From: JBBRSD01 sp038245725
GTDB lineage: Bacteria; Actinomycetota; Coriobacteriia; Anaerosomatales; JAAXUF01
Direction of reading: 5' to 3'
DNA: 64,000 nucleotides
Assembly (NCBI GenBank): GCA_038245725.1
Contig: JBBRSD010000001.1
Span: 438,743 to 502,742 of the forward strand
This document shows positions 8,924 to 18,965 of this stretch, in pieces; position 1 is the first letter of the stretch, and the number at the start of each line of letters is the position of its first letter. Position numbers and translations under genes: made by a program. The notes beneath the pieces are model-generated. The model saw nothing but the letters and a program-made list of their open reading frames with translations, was not told the origin of the DNA and did no database searches.

Positions 8924-9024
8924 CCGGCTCGCCGAGCCGCTCGCGTTGGTGTTCCTTCCGTCCGATAACAACTGATACGCCGGTGCGGTGGACCGCGCCG
9001 GGTCGCCGGCAAACAGGGAATGTA

Positions 9025-10950
9025 TTGAATCTGCGCAACGCCCCAGGCACCGTCGCCTTCTTCGTGATCGCATTGCTCGCGAAAGTTCTCCTGTCGCGCG
9101 CTCTCCTCTTCGCGTCACCGTGGGCGCCGGTCGGGCTTTTCAGCGACGGCGCGCTGCTCGTCGGGATTCTCCTCGTGATCGACCTGCTCTTCCCCGACTA
9201 CCGAGTGATCGCGCTGGCCGTCGCGGACGCGGTGATCACGGCCGTGCTTGTTGGCACCGTGATCTATGCGACCCACTACGGGCAGATCGCCACTCCGGCG
9301 CTCATCCCGCTTATCGGTCAACTGGCGTCAGTGCCTGACGCGGTCAAGGTCTCGCTCTCGCCAGTGCTGCTTGCATACTTAGCCGATTTCGTCGCAGTGA
9401 TCGCGCTGCTTGTATTCCGGTACTTCGGGCCACACGACGAATCGATCCAAGGAGACGACGGTCACCACTTCGTCCGCCTGCCCCTGGCAGTCTATCTGCT
9501 CGCCGTGCCGCTTCTCGGCATCGCTATCGCGACGACGATGACGGTCGTTGCGCTGGGCGACACCGTCGACGACCGGCTTGTTGCGAGCACCGACGGGCTG
9601 TTCGCATACCAGATAGCGACGCTGCTGCCGCGGCCATCACATGTCTCGGGCCAGGTGGATGTCAGCGATCCGGCCTCGGTCCAGCGTCGGATCGAGGCAC
9701 TGTGCGGGGGCTCGCAGTCCAAGCGCCTGGTCAGCCAGAAGCCGGGTTGGTTGAAGGGAAAGAACGTCATCTTCATCCAAGTGGAGGCGCTGCAGACCGC
9801 AGCGGTCAGCGCGAGGATCGATGGCGTGCCGGTGATGCCGCATCTCAACAGCCTCATCCAGCGCAGCTGGTACTACCCGAACACCGTTTCCGATATCGGC
9901 AAAGGAACCACCGTCGATGCGGAGTTCGCCGAGAACACCTCGTTGTATCCGCCGTCTGACACAGCCGCTTCGCTGGAATGGTCCGACCGCAAGCTCCCGT
10001 CGCTTCCGCGCCTTGTGGAGGCGCAGGGCTACGACGCTCTCACGTTCCATGCTAATACCGTGCACTTCTGGAACCGCAAGAATCTCTATGCGGCGCTCGG
10101 CTGGACGCGCTATTTTGACGACCAGTACTTCGGCCGCGAAGACGTCATTGACATGGGCAGTTCCGATGAGGTGATGTTCCGCAAGACGCTCGACGAGCTC
10201 AAACGCCGAGACGCGTCGGGCAGGCCGTTTTATGCGCAGGTCATCACGTTGTCGTCGCACTACCCGTTTGAGGCGCTTCCGGCCTCGAAGCGCCGGCTTC
10301 AGCTGCCGCTGGTCTATCAGGACACGATGGTCGGCTCGTACCTGCAGAACATGGAATACGCCGACCGGGCGATCGGGGAGTTCCTGGACGGCCTAGTCCA
10401 GTCCGGGCTCGACCAGAACACCGTGGTGATGATCGTCGGCGACCACTTCGGCCTCAAGCAGTTCGAGACCGTCGGTCCCGAGGGCGCCGCGCAGCTCGAG
10501 CTCTTCGGCCACATGTACAACGAAGCAGACCGCATGTCGATTCCCCTTCTCGTGCACCTTCCGGGGCAGGTGCAAGGGGTGAAGGTCGAGGACACTGCGG
10601 CGCAGATCGACATTCTGCCCACCGTCGCCGACATGCTCGGACTCGACCTTTCTGCCACGCCGCATATGGGCGGGTCGGTGTTCGAGCGGGGCAGCAGGCT
10701 CGTGTGTCCCACGATGTTCGTACCGCCCGGCAGCTACGCCGACCAGAACTTCGTATTCGTTCTCGGCGAGCAGCCCGGGTCGGGCCAGTCGTGGTCCGTC
10801 TTCGGGCACGCCGACGCGGTTGTTCCCGCCGATGCGCTCACCAAAGTCGGACGCGCCCAGGAGCTGCTCGACCTGTCGAGGGTGTGGGTTCAGGCGCAGC
10901 CGCGGGAGACACGTTCCAACGTCGACACGCAATCCATCATCCCGCACTAG
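9025..10950 (+). CDS. LtaS-like membrane sulfatase-fold phosphoglycerol/phospho-transferase
   Basis: 641 residues. The N-terminal third has about five hydrophobic helices; the rest is an extracytoplasmic alkaline-phosphatase-fold domain. Catalytic features known from lipoteichoic acid synthase are present: metal-binding Glu in IFIQVEALQ, nucleophile Thr region KGTTVDAEF followed by NTSLYPP, and the GDHFG metal-binding motif. The family transfers glycerol phosphate or similar groups to surface glycolipids or glycans. The TTG at 9025 has AGGGAA four bases upstream and places the first helix right after the start; the long open frame to its left lies inside the protease gene. It converges on the exosortase operon. 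Confidence 0.85.
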   Translation: MNLRNAPGTVAFFVIALLAKVLLSRALLFASPWAPVGLFSDGALLVGILLVIDLLFPDYRVIALAVADAVITAVLVGTVIYATHYGQIATPALIPLIGQLASVPDAVKVSLSPVLLAYLADFVAVIALLVFRYFGPHDESIQGDDGHHFVRLPLAVYLLAVPLLGIAIATTMTVVALGDTVDDRLVASTDGLFAYQIATLLPRPSHVSGQVDVSDPASVQRRIEALCGGSQSKRLVSQKPGWLKGKNVIFIQVEALQTAAVSARIDGVPVMPHLNSLIQRSWYYPNTVSDIGKGTTVDAEFAENTSLYPPSDTAASLEWSDRKLPSLPRLVEAQGYDALTFHANTVHFWNRKNLYAALGWTRYFDDQYFGREDVIDMGSSDEVMFRKTLDELKRRDASGRPFYAQVITLSSHYPFEALPASKRRLQLPLVYQDTMVGSYLQNMEYADRAIGEFLDGLVQSGLDQNTVVMIVGDHFGLKQFETVGPEGAAQLELFGHMYNEADRMSIPLLVHLPGQVQGVKVEDTAAQIDILPTVADMLGLDLSATPHMGGSVFERGSRLVCPTMFVPPGSYADQNFVFVLGEQPGSGQSWSVFGHADAVVPADALTKVGRAQELLDLSRVWVQAQPRETRSNVDTQSIIPH

Positions 10951-10972
10951 TTCGGGCGGAGGCGGGGTCCGG

Positions 10973-13303
10973 CTACTTGGCTGGTTGCGAGTGGACCGCT
11001 TCGGCCAGTACCGCTCGGATCAACTTCTCCTCGTCCACGTTCGACGAGAGATGTGCGTGCCACGGCAGGTTGTAGGCGAACCAGATGACACGCCCCTTGC
11101 CCCACGACCTCTCAGCGATGAGCGGACGCCCGCCGAGGCGCGCGTAGACTTTGAGAGGCGACGAACCCGGCAGCGCGCTGTAACCTGCGCCATACCACGG
11201 CGCGTTACCCTCTGCGATCCAGGGCGATGTCGTTGCCCTCGCGATCCCTGCGTGTTTCGCGGCGAAAGCTGGATCGACGGCGATTGAGGCGTTCGCGGGC
11301 ACGAGTTGACGCTGGATGACCGTGTCGAACAGGACCGAGTTGCAGAGCGACGTTGGGTCGGTGAGATTGCCTGAGGCATCCAGGACGAGCGTGCCACCTT
11401 GCTCGACATAAGATTGCAGCACCCGCTCGGCGGCCGTTCGGTCGTGCCACATGCCGCCAAACACCGCGACCACGCCGAACTGCTGCAGCTGCCTGAGCGA
11501 GTAGGCGTCGTAGAACGCCGTGCCCTGCATGTTGTAGTCGCCCTCGTTATGGACGAGATTGATTCTGAAGTCGGCGAGTTGCTCGAGGTAGTTTTCCCAG
11601 CCCGAGCCGAGGTAAAGCACGCTCGGCAGCTTGCCAGGCGTCCCGTCGCCCACAAGCACGCGTGCGGTCCCCGTGTCGTAGAGCGGCCGGTAATGTACGG
11701 GGGTGATCGGGTGAAGCGTCACGTAGTAGCCAGCTCCGTTCTTCACGAGTTCGTGACCGACAGCCTTCGCGCTGTTGAAGAAAGGCATTGCGATGACGTT
11801 CTGGCGAAGGTAGAACGCGGTTACTGGCCACATGTCGGAGTAGACGAGCGATTGGTGGACTCCGGGTTGGGCGGCGAGGAAGTGGGCCGTCTTCTTCGCG
11901 TCGACGACCGTCGGGTCCGGGGCCCAGGATGTCCGTGCGACGTCGATCGCGAATCCGGCGAAGAGCAGGGCAGCCAGCGGCAACCAGGCGAAGCGGCGCA
12001 CGAGCGGCAGGGGGTCGCGCAGCCATTCGGCCACCGTCGCCGGGGTTTCCTGCAAGATCAGAGTGACCGGCATCCGGCGCACGAGCTCGTTCCAACCCAT
12101 CGCGACCAGGATGGCCACCTGCGGCGCCATCGGGATGTAGTAGCGCGTGACGCGCTGCGCCCAGCTCTCGTGGAAGACGTAGTAGCACAGCAGCCAGGCG
12201 ACAATCGTCGCATCGAGGGCAGTGTCGGTCTCCACGACGCGGTGAGGGCCTCCCTGCGCGTCGAGCACCCGGGAGCCGACGAGTTGCCACACGAAATACA
12301 CTCCGGCCACGACGACGAGTTGGGATGCGAGGAGGCCGCCTTTCGTGGCCGCGAAGGCGCACGCGCCCGTGAGCGCGAGTGCGGCCACGATGCGGCTCGC
12401 AGGCACGCGGCGCGCTCGCAGCGAGCCGACTACGCCCCAGCCGAGGCCCCACGCCGCGAAGAGCAGCGCGAACAGGGTGAGCGCGGCCACTTGCGGAGGC
12501 GCTGCGAGTATGGGCAGCGACGTGAAGTAGCTGCCGATCTCCCGATATACCCCGACGCCGAGACTTGCGGATTGCTGGATGCGCAGCGACGTGACAAAGG
12601 GGTAGAGCGGCTCGTCAAGGCTGATGCCGTAGTACACGCCGAACGGCAGGTACAGAGCGACCGCTGCCACGATGCCCAGAAGAATGTACTTCGCGTGCCG
12701 GAAGAAGGGGGTCCTGAAGAGCATCCATACGCCGAACGGCATCACGAAGAGCAGTGAGGTCGTGCGCATGAGAGCCGCGGCGACGATGAGCGAGAATGCC
12801 ACCGCGTAGTAGCGAGGGTCCTCCTCGGTCGCCTTGATCACGGCAACGAGCGCCCACGTGCACAAGGCGACGGCGGCGATATCGGTGTAGCCTACGCCGA
12901 TCCACTCCCACAGCGGCGGAGACATCATGACCCCGAGCGCCGCACCAGCGGCGACAAGTTTGCTGACGCGCCTGCGTGCGATCACGTACACACCAACGAG
13001 CGCGAGGAGCACGAAGAGGAAGTCGACGACCTGAATGACCGCCGGGTTCATGAAGCCCATCGCGACCAAAGGGGCCGAGACCACTGAGATGAGCGGCGGC
13101 CGCGCAGGCTCTGTGTAGCCGTAGCCGCGGCCAGCGAGGGCTGCCGCGTTCGCCATGAAGGAGTACGTGTCCCAGCCGGGGCCCACGACAAGTTGTGCGA
13201 CGAGTTTGTACGTCGCCAGAGCGAAAAGCGCTGCGAATATCCGGACGATCCGCGGATCCGAGCGCGCCCACATCTCCCGGAACTTGTCCGAGCTTCGCGT
13301 CAC
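10973..13303 (-). CDS. polytopic GT-C-like membrane protein with extracytoplasmic C-terminal domain, exosortase operon
   Basis: 776 residues. The first 500 contain many hydrophobic helices in the style of ArnT/PMT glycosyltransferases, with an acidic loop after helix 1 (GPGWDTYSF). The remainder is a soluble domain resembling glutamine-amidotransferase-like or ThuA folds (VVAVFGGMW, GGTLVLDASG) and ending in WFAYNLPWHAH. Large membrane proteins of this sort accompany XrtG exosortase and its glycosyltransferase in Gram-positive bacteria. The GTG at 13303 overlaps the upstream stop in a GTGA, so translation is coupled; the ATG at 13342 would overlap far more. Donor and acceptor are unknown. Confidence 0.75.
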   Translation of the reverse strand: MTRSSDKFREMWARSDPRIVRIFAALFALATYKLVAQLVVGPGWDTYSFMANAAALAGRGYGYTEPARPPLISVVSAPLVAMGFMNPAVIQVVDFLFVLLALVGVYVIARRRVSKLVAAGAALGVMMSPPLWEWIGVGYTDIAAVALCTWALVAVIKATEEDPRYYAVAFSLIVAAALMRTTSLLFVMPFGVWMLFRTPFFRHAKYILLGIVAAVALYLPFGVYYGISLDEPLYPFVTSLRIQQSASLGVGVYREIGSYFTSLPILAAPPQVAALTLFALLFAAWGLGWGVVGSLRARRVPASRIVAALALTGACAFAATKGGLLASQLVVVAGVYFVWQLVGSRVLDAQGGPHRVVETDTALDATIVAWLLCYYVFHESWAQRVTRYYIPMAPQVAILVAMGWNELVRRMPVTLILQETPATVAEWLRDPLPLVRRFAWLPLAALLFAGFAIDVARTSWAPDPTVVDAKKTAHFLAAQPGVHQSLVYSDMWPVTAFYLRQNVIAMPFFNSAKAVGHELVKNGAGYYVTLHPITPVHYRPLYDTGTARVLVGDGTPGKLPSVLYLGSGWENYLEQLADFRINLVHNEGDYNMQGTAFYDAYSLRQLQQFGVVAVFGGMWHDRTAAERVLQSYVEQGGTLVLDASGNLTDPTSLCNSVLFDTVIQRQLVPANASIAVDPAFAAKHAGIARATTSPWIAEGNAPWYGAGYSALPGSSPLKVYARLGGRPLIAERSWGKGRVIWFAYNLPWHAHLSSNVDEEKLIRAVLAEAVHSQPAK

Positions 13304-14856
13304 GACGACCTGTGTGTCTTCGAGACCGCCTCGACAAGCCATTCAGCGAAGGCGAAGGCGAAGACGGGCACGAGCGGCAGAATCGCACGCGCGGCGAGCG
13401 ACCACGCGAGCATGAAGCCGCGTGCCACTGACGTGAGCACAGAAACCGAGCGCAGACGCATCAGGTCGAAGCGCTCACGCACGTTGCCGAATCCTCCGTC
13501 GACCGTCCAGGCCTGCTCCTCCTTCATTGCTACGAGGAAGCCGGAGAAGCGGAAGTGGAATACGGCGAAGCGGAAGACCGGAAGGCCGAGCACCGTCCAT
13601 GCGGCACGCTCGATGCGATGCCGCGTGTCTTCCTCGGCGATCGCGAAGACGGCGAGCATGCTGATGACTTCGATGCCTACGTAGAACACGAACATCGCCA
13701 GAAGTGCGATCGCGATCAGGGTCGGCGAATAGCCGAGCAGCGGGAAGAACAGCACGAGCGGCGTCCACACGAGGCGCGGGAACGCGAGCGTGTGGTCCAT
13801 GAGGAGCATCTTCGGCATCTCTCGGCGGCTCAGTGCCCCGCACGTCTTCTCGCCGATAAGATCGCCATTGACCGAGGCGACCTCGAGCTGACCCCGGGAC
13901 CAGCGGACTCGCTGCCCGTACAGGGTGTCCCAGTCGGTGACAGGCTCGATGAAGACACGCGCCTTGGGTACAAAGCCGATCTTCACTCCGGCCCGGTGCA
14001 ACGCCCACGTCATGTCGGTGTCCTCGGAAACGGTGCGGTTCGAGTAGAACTGCGCCTTCTGGAATTCCTCGCGACGAAACGCCGAACATGCGCCTGCAAG
14101 GGTGTACATGGTGTTCGCCTCGGCTTGCGCGGCGCGGCCCAGGCGGAAAGACGAGAGGTACTCAAGGAACTGGCTCTTGGCCAAGAATCGCTCCATTAGC
14201 CCGAGACGCTTGGCCACGGGGAGTCCCTCGTCGTCGACGATCAGGACGCCTTCTTTGTCGCGAGCTTCGACGAGATCCCAGTCGATCTCGACGTTGCCCG
14301 TAGCGGCGCCCATCTCAGGTTTGCGCACGAACGACTCGGCGATGGCACGGATGGCATGCGGCTCTAAGACGACGTCGCTGTCCACGTTCACGAGGATATC
14401 GCCGCTGGACTCGGCGATGCCGGTGTTGAGCGCGTGGGCCTTGCCGGCGTGCCCGTTGCGGATGACGACAAAGCGCCCGTTGAAGGGGCCGACGCGGATT
14501 TTCTGCCCTCTGATGACCATGCCGGTGTCGGGATGGGTGTTGTTGGCGTGCTCATCTGCATGGTCGGCTGTGCCATCGGTCGAGCCGTCGTCGATGACGA
14601 TGACCTCGAGCTTCTCGTGCGGGTAGTCCTGGCACTTGATCGACTTGAGGCACCGGTCGATGACGGCGGCCTCGTTGTGGGCGGGAACGATGACCGTCAC
14701 CGTCGGGAGACCCTCGTCGTCGACCGCTTCGAGTTCGTAATCCTGTCGCCGACGGCGCATGAGCATGAGACGCTCGATCGCGTCGAAGCCGTCGACCATG
14801 ATCGGCGTGATCAGCCACACGCCCCACAGGAGGATGAAGGCCCAGATGCTACCCAC
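13300..14856 (-). CDS. processive family 2 glycosyltransferase, XrtG-associated type
   Basis: 518 residues. One N-terminal helix, then a GT2 catalytic domain: VPAHNEA, IDDGSTDGT, the DxD as VDSDVV, the base region SEDTDMTW and the processivity motif QRVRW. The C-terminal third has four or five helices. This is the hyaluronan/cellulose-synthase architecture, and the order exosortase, GT2, large membrane protein matches the XrtG-associated glycosyltransferase. The GTG at 14856 has AGAGG six bases upstream and overlaps the exosortase gene by eight bases. The polymer made is unknown. Confidence 0.86.
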   Translation of the reverse strand: MGSIWAFILLWGVWLITPIMVDGFDAIERLMLMRRRRQDYELEAVDDEGLPTVTVIVPAHNEAAVIDRCLKSIKCQDYPHEKLEVIVIDDGSTDGTADHADEHANNTHPDTGMVIRGQKIRVGPFNGRFVVIRNGHAGKAHALNTGIAESSGDILVNVDSDVVLEPHAIRAIAESFVRKPEMGAATGNVEIDWDLVEARDKEGVLIVDDEGLPVAKRLGLMERFLAKSQFLEYLSSFRLGRAAQAEANTMYTLAGACSAFRREEFQKAQFYSNRTVSEDTDMTWALHRAGVKIGFVPKARVFIEPVTDWDTLYGQRVRWSRGQLEVASVNGDLIGEKTCGALSRREMPKMLLMDHTLAFPRLVWTPLVLFFPLLGYSPTLIAIALLAMFVFYVGIEVISMLAVFAIAEEDTRHRIERAAWTVLGLPVFRFAVFHFRFSGFLVAMKEEQAWTVDGGFGNVRERFDLMRLRSVSVLTSVARGFMLAWSLAARAILPLVPVFAFAFAEWLVEAVSKTHRSS

Positions 14857-17800
14857 GGAGCACCTCTTCCTCGGTCTCGGGGACGATCTTGGCGCCGACA
14901 AGATGAACCGTGGGCCTCGTCATGAGCATCCAGTAAACGCCCACGACGCCCACGAAGAAGAAGATGCGCCCGATGACGGCGTGGGCGATGAAGACCCACG
15001 AATTCCCCAAAGCCGCGATCATTCCGACGATGATGAGAATGCGCACGATGTTGATGGCGTAGGTGGCAGCCAGTCCGATGGCGATCGAGCCCGCCTTGCG
15101 GGGGGAGCCGAAACCGGGATAGAACGCGACGAGGCCCACGAATGCGGCGAGTTCGAGGAGTGCGGAGCACTCGATACCGATGTCGAAGACGCCCCATCCG
15201 ATGGGGTTGCGGATCGCGAGCCCGGAGGCGCCGAGCAGCTCGATGCGCATGTGAAGGAGTTGCGCGATCGCGGCCGCCTGGCTCGCCTCGATCGCCGCGA
15301 GCCGGCTGTCCCAGTTGAGCGCCTGCGAGAAGAACAGCGCGAACATCACGAACCCGAACGCGCCGAACAGGTACATCCTCAGCCACTTGCGCTGGGCGTA
15401 GAAGAACATCGTGATCGCGAGCCAAACCGCGCCGGCGAGCAGGATGATGGGCAGCGAGCGAGTGCCCTCGCGCTCCACCGTCGTCATCCACTCGCCAAGC
15501 GTTGGCACCGAGAAGAACTGGGTGGTCTTGGTGTCGAGGAGGGTGCCGTTGGAAGCGGTCCAGGCCTCGATAATGTTATACGTACCTTGGTTCGGGAAGG
15601 CCGCGTTCGAGATCGCCCAGGTCACATCGGTCGCGTAACCGGTTCCCTGAACGTCGATACCGTTGCTGACGTGGGTGCTCACCACCGCGGCGCCGTTCCA
15701 AACGCGGGGGGTGCCGGTGGAGTCGATATAGGTGTCGCCGGAGCCGAACATGCCGTCTCCGTTGGTGTCCCACCAAATGGTGTAGGTCGCCGTCGAGTTG
15801 ATGATGGCCGCCGCGTCGAAGTCATGCAGGGTGGACGCCACGTCGACGTTCATCCCGACCCTCGACGCATTCGTGGCGAAGAGCGCTGATATGGCCGCGT
15901 TGGAGATCACCGTGAACTGAGTGCTCGCGGTGTTCGCGCCGTTCGAGCGCCAGCACGTCACTGTCCACACGCCGGCCGGGTCCCCTGCGGTCGTCGGGTA
16001 CGAGTCGGTCGAGATGCCGCTGGCGTTGGGGTTCGCAGTCGCGCTCGTTCTGACGATGGTGCCTTGTGAGTCAGTCCACACGAAGTAGTACTGGCGGTTT
16101 GTCTGAAGGCCGGGCACGCGCGCATACACCGTGTCGCCGATCGTGTACGTGCTGACCGGCACCGAGTAGGTGGCGTCGGGGTAGACGGCCATCGTGCGCG
16201 CCGTCGTCGTATCGGTGGCTTTTGCGGTTGTGGCTCCGGTTGTGGCCGTCAGGGTTGCGACGTCGACGGTACCTGACGCGACGCCGGTGGGCACCGTCAC
16301 TTTCACGACGATAGCCTGGGACGCGCCATTCGGACCAACCGTGATCGTGGTTACCGGGGTGACGCCGTCGGCGGCGAAGATGCCGGTCACCCACGCATGG
16401 GACGAGACCGCGGTGAGTGTGATGGTTCGCGTCGTCGGCCAGCTGTTCGTGATCGTGTGGTCGTAGTCGACGGTGGTGAGAGGCGATCCATCGCTCGCGT
16501 TGTTCGGTGTTGCGCTCAGCCCGGCATGGACTGTTGTGACGCCACGGGCAGACGCCGTGACCGACGAGTCGGTGACGAGTGTGCCGGTCAGCTTCATGGT
16601 GTCTTGAGTGCCCGTGGTCGCGGCGGACGGAACGGCGATCGAAACAACGACGGTCGTGGATTCAAATGCCGAGAGTGGCACGGATGTGATCGCACTGCCG
16701 CCTGCGTTCTTGATCTGCGTGATCCAGCCAAGCGTTGACGTGGCGGAGAGACTGAATGTCCCCCCGGTGGCGCGGTTGTTCGAGATCGTGAAGGTGTAGG
16801 TGATCGTCTGGCTCGGTGCGATCGAGCCTGTTCGATCCGGCGAGATGGACAAGCCGACTGCGGGCGCAACATAGAACCCGAAGTCCGCACTGGTCACGTT
16901 GGCGTTGGCGACGGTGACGATCTTCTCGGCAGGGTTGGGGGAGGTCGCGGTGAAGAGCGCCAAGGCCCCGCCTGGGAGGTAGTTCATGGCGTCGATGACG
17001 ACCTTGTAGGTACCGTTCCACGAGTTCAGCGAGTAGGCGCCGGTCGAATCAGTCATGCCATTGGCGATGACTCGTCCGCTGATCGGGTCGCACAGCGACA
17101 CCACCACACCAGCGATCCCGGTCTCGCCGCCGTCCTGGACGCCATTGTGGTTCACGTCGTTGTAGACGGTATCGCCCACCAGGAACGGCGCAGGCGGCGG
17201 CATCGGCCGGCCGGACGCGTCGACGCCCATGATCGGGTGCTCGAAGCGTAGGGCGTTGAGATTGTGCATGTCGACGCCGGTGACCTTAACGTCGTACATG
17301 CCGGAGGGCAGCGCATTGGCCTTGTAGTCGGCGATCGCCGGGTCGCTTGTGACGGTGCTCATGCGGAAGAGTTCCCACTCGGTGTTACCCGAGGGGTTCA
17401 GGTTCGCGTAGGACGCGCCATCCGGTGCGTAGACGGTGTAGCGCACGGCTGGGGTGCGCAGGTAGTCGGTGTTCGCGGAGTCATCGACCGGGCTGCCGGC
17501 GTTCACGCCTTCTGTCACCGCGACGCCTGGATCGAACGCCGGCGTGTATGTGGTGTTGGCGTCGTTCGTGTCACCAGCGACGTCGAAGTCGCCGTCCCAG
17601 ATGTCGATGTGGTCGGCGGTCTGCGCGACGTTCATGTAGAAGTCCCACGTGCCGTCATAGGTCGTGGGAGTCAGTGTGGGGTAGTTCGGATAGACGAGGG
17701 TCTGCTGCGCCGGCATAGAGCCGATGTAGCCGAATAGCGTCGTCGGGATGATGTAGGTGTAGCCCTCGACGCGCATCTTGAAGGTGTTCAGCGCGGTCGT

Positions 17801-18379
17801 TGCCGGGCTCGTCCCCTGAACGAGCAGACGGTAGAAGTAGTTCCCGGACGGCGCACGCGCAGCTGCACTCGTGTTAACGGCGAAGTCGGTCCACGCGTTA
17901 CCCGACATCTGGGTGTCGGTCCAGCTCGTCACGACGCTCGCGCCCGAGCCGTCGCCGAGCGGATCGGCGTAGAGGATGTACTTCGTGGGATAGGCGGCAT
18001 TGGACATGTCCCACGTGGAGTTCGACGCGCCGTCGAAGAATCCCAGGTTGAATGAGCCGAGGGTGTTGTCGACCGAGAAGCTCAGGGTCACGGTGTTGCC
18101 CGAGAGCGTCTGAAGCCCCGAGCCCGCAACGCAGAGCATTTTGCCGTCGTTTTGAACGGCTGTCGGGAAGTACGAGTAGACCGGAGCGGCCGTGGCAATG
18201 GCGACCGGCGCAATCGCCGAGAAGAAGCCAAGAGCGATGGCGATCGCGAGGCCGGCGCACGCGCAACTGCGGGCGGCGAGATGGGGAGCGTCGAAGCAAC
18301 CGAAGACGTGCTTCGCCAGGGCATGGAGGGCGTCCCTCCAGGCGTCTGCTCTCTCCCTGAGTCGGCGTGGTGCCTGCAC
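14849..18379 (-). CDS. surface protein fused to a C-terminal exosortase (XrtG-like)
   Basis: 1176 residues in one uninterrupted frame. There is a signal peptide with its hydrophobic core near residues 45-65, then about 900 extracytoplasmic residues: an SdrD-like B domain (YNDVNHNGVQDGGETGIAG, about 395), two COG1470/DUF11-like beta domains, and more beta-rich sequence. At residue 958 comes VPTLGEW, like the IPTL-CTERM sorting signal, and then a multi-helix exosortase with the catalytic set Cys (IECSALLEL, about 1071), Arg (NIVRIL, about 1113) and His (FIAHAVIGR, about 1133). Exosortases cleave C-terminal sorting tails, so substrate and enzyme appear joined. The GTG at 18379 has AAAGGA at good spacing; an ATG at 18433 is possible. 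Confidence 0.85.
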   Translation of the reverse strand: MQAPRRLRERADAWRDALHALAKHVFGCFDAPHLAARSCACAGLAIAIALGFFSAIAPVAIATAAPVYSYFPTAVQNDGKMLCVAGSGLQTLSGNTVTLSFSVDNTLGSFNLGFFDGASNSTWDMSNAAYPTKYILYADPLGDGSGASVVTSWTDTQMSGNAWTDFAVNTSAAARAPSGNYFYRLLVQGTSPATTALNTFKMRVEGYTYIIPTTLFGYIGSMPAQQTLVYPNYPTLTPTTYDGTWDFYMNVAQTADHIDIWDGDFDVAGDTNDANTTYTPAFDPGVAVTEGVNAGSPVDDSANTDYLRTPAVRYTVYAPDGASYANLNPSGNTEWELFRMSTVTSDPAIADYKANALPSGMYDVKVTGVDMHNLNALRFEHPIMGVDASGRPMPPPAPFLVGDTVYNDVNHNGVQDGGETGIAGVVVSLCDPISGRVIANGMTDSTGAYSLNSWNGTYKVVIDAMNYLPGGALALFTATSPNPAEKIVTVANANVTSADFGFYVAPAVGLSISPDRTGSIAPSQTITYTFTISNNRATGGTFSLSATSTLGWITQIKNAGGSAITSVPLSAFESTTVVVSIAVPSAATTGTQDTMKLTGTLVTDSSVTASARGVTTVHAGLSATPNNASDGSPLTTVDYDHTITNSWPTTRTITLTAVSSHAWVTGIFAADGVTPVTTITVGPNGASQAIVVKVTVPTGVASGTVDVATLTATTGATTAKATDTTTARTMAVYPDATYSVPVSTYTIGDTVYARVPGLQTNRQYYFVWTDSQGTIVRTSATANPNASGISTDSYPTTAGDPAGVWTVTCWRSNGANTASTQFTVISNAAISALFATNASRVGMNVDVASTLHDFDAAAIINSTATYTIWWDTNGDGMFGSGDTYIDSTGTPRVWNGAAVVSTHVSNGIDVQGTGYATDVTWAISNAAFPNQGTYNIIEAWTASNGTLLDTKTTQFFSVPTLGEWMTTVEREGTRSLPIILLAGAVWLAITMFFYAQRKWLRMYLFGAFGFVMFALFFSQALNWDSRLAAIEASQAAAIAQLLHMRIELLGASGLAIRNPIGWGVFDIGIECSALLELAAFVGLVAFYPGFGSPRKAGSIAIGLAATYAINIVRILIIVGMIAALGNSWVFIAHAVIGRIFFFVGVVGVYWMLMTRPTVHLVGAKIVPETEEEVLRG

Positions 18380-18456
18380 CCATCGTTCCTTTCGGCGGCA
18401 ACGACTAGCTGCCAGGTCCAAGGTCTCGCACATATTTCCATTCGCGCGCGCGTAAG

Positions 18457-18484
18457 CACTATGCGCACGCCACTATGCGCACGC
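18457..18484. repeat. 14-bp perfect tandem duplication
   Basis: CACTATGCGCACGC occurs twice in direct succession, immediately upstream of the exosortase-fusion gene. It could be a duplicated operator or replication slippage in GC-alternating sequence. Confidence 0.7.
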
Positions 18485-18959
18485 GCGCGCTCGGTGTTTG
18501 GACGGAGGATGCAGGAGACTCCAACGCGCACCCGAACTGCGCTGTACGCGCCGCCCACACCCGTCCGGCAGAAGCGTCCGCGTGAAAACGCGGATACATC
18601 TCCCACAAAGGTGTCGGCAAGGGAGCGCTATCCCTGCAGGGTTCCGAGCGCCATTTGTGCCGAGGGGGGCGATTATGTGACGGTCGGCACGATACAACTG
18701 TGTTACTGCGACGGACGGCAAACAAACGGCGCAGAACTTGGGGCAAACGGTAGCACACCCGGCGTCTATCGAGGACGCGAACCGCTACATCTTCGTGCTC
18801 CTTCCGACGGACGGACGCAACGGAAGTACCAGCGGTCGCCGTCGTCCGAAATCTCGTGGCGGGAGCCCCATTTCGCAGCAAGATGAGGGTGTTTGAGCCG
18901 CCGGCTGATGCCGATACCACACATTCACCACCCGAGACACGCGCTCGAGGGCGGTTCGG

Positions 18960-18965
18960 TATGAT
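18960..18965 (+). promoter_or_regulatory. candidate -10 element (TATGAT) for gatCA operon
   Basis: TATGAT 65 bases upstream of gatC, close to the TATAAT consensus, in an otherwise gene-free stretch. The -35 region (about 18937-18942) is not a good match. Confidence 0.4.

Noticed and set aside
11399..12757. 452-codon plus-strand frame
   Set aside because: Antisense to the GT-C-like membrane protein, whose hydrophobic helices are convincing.
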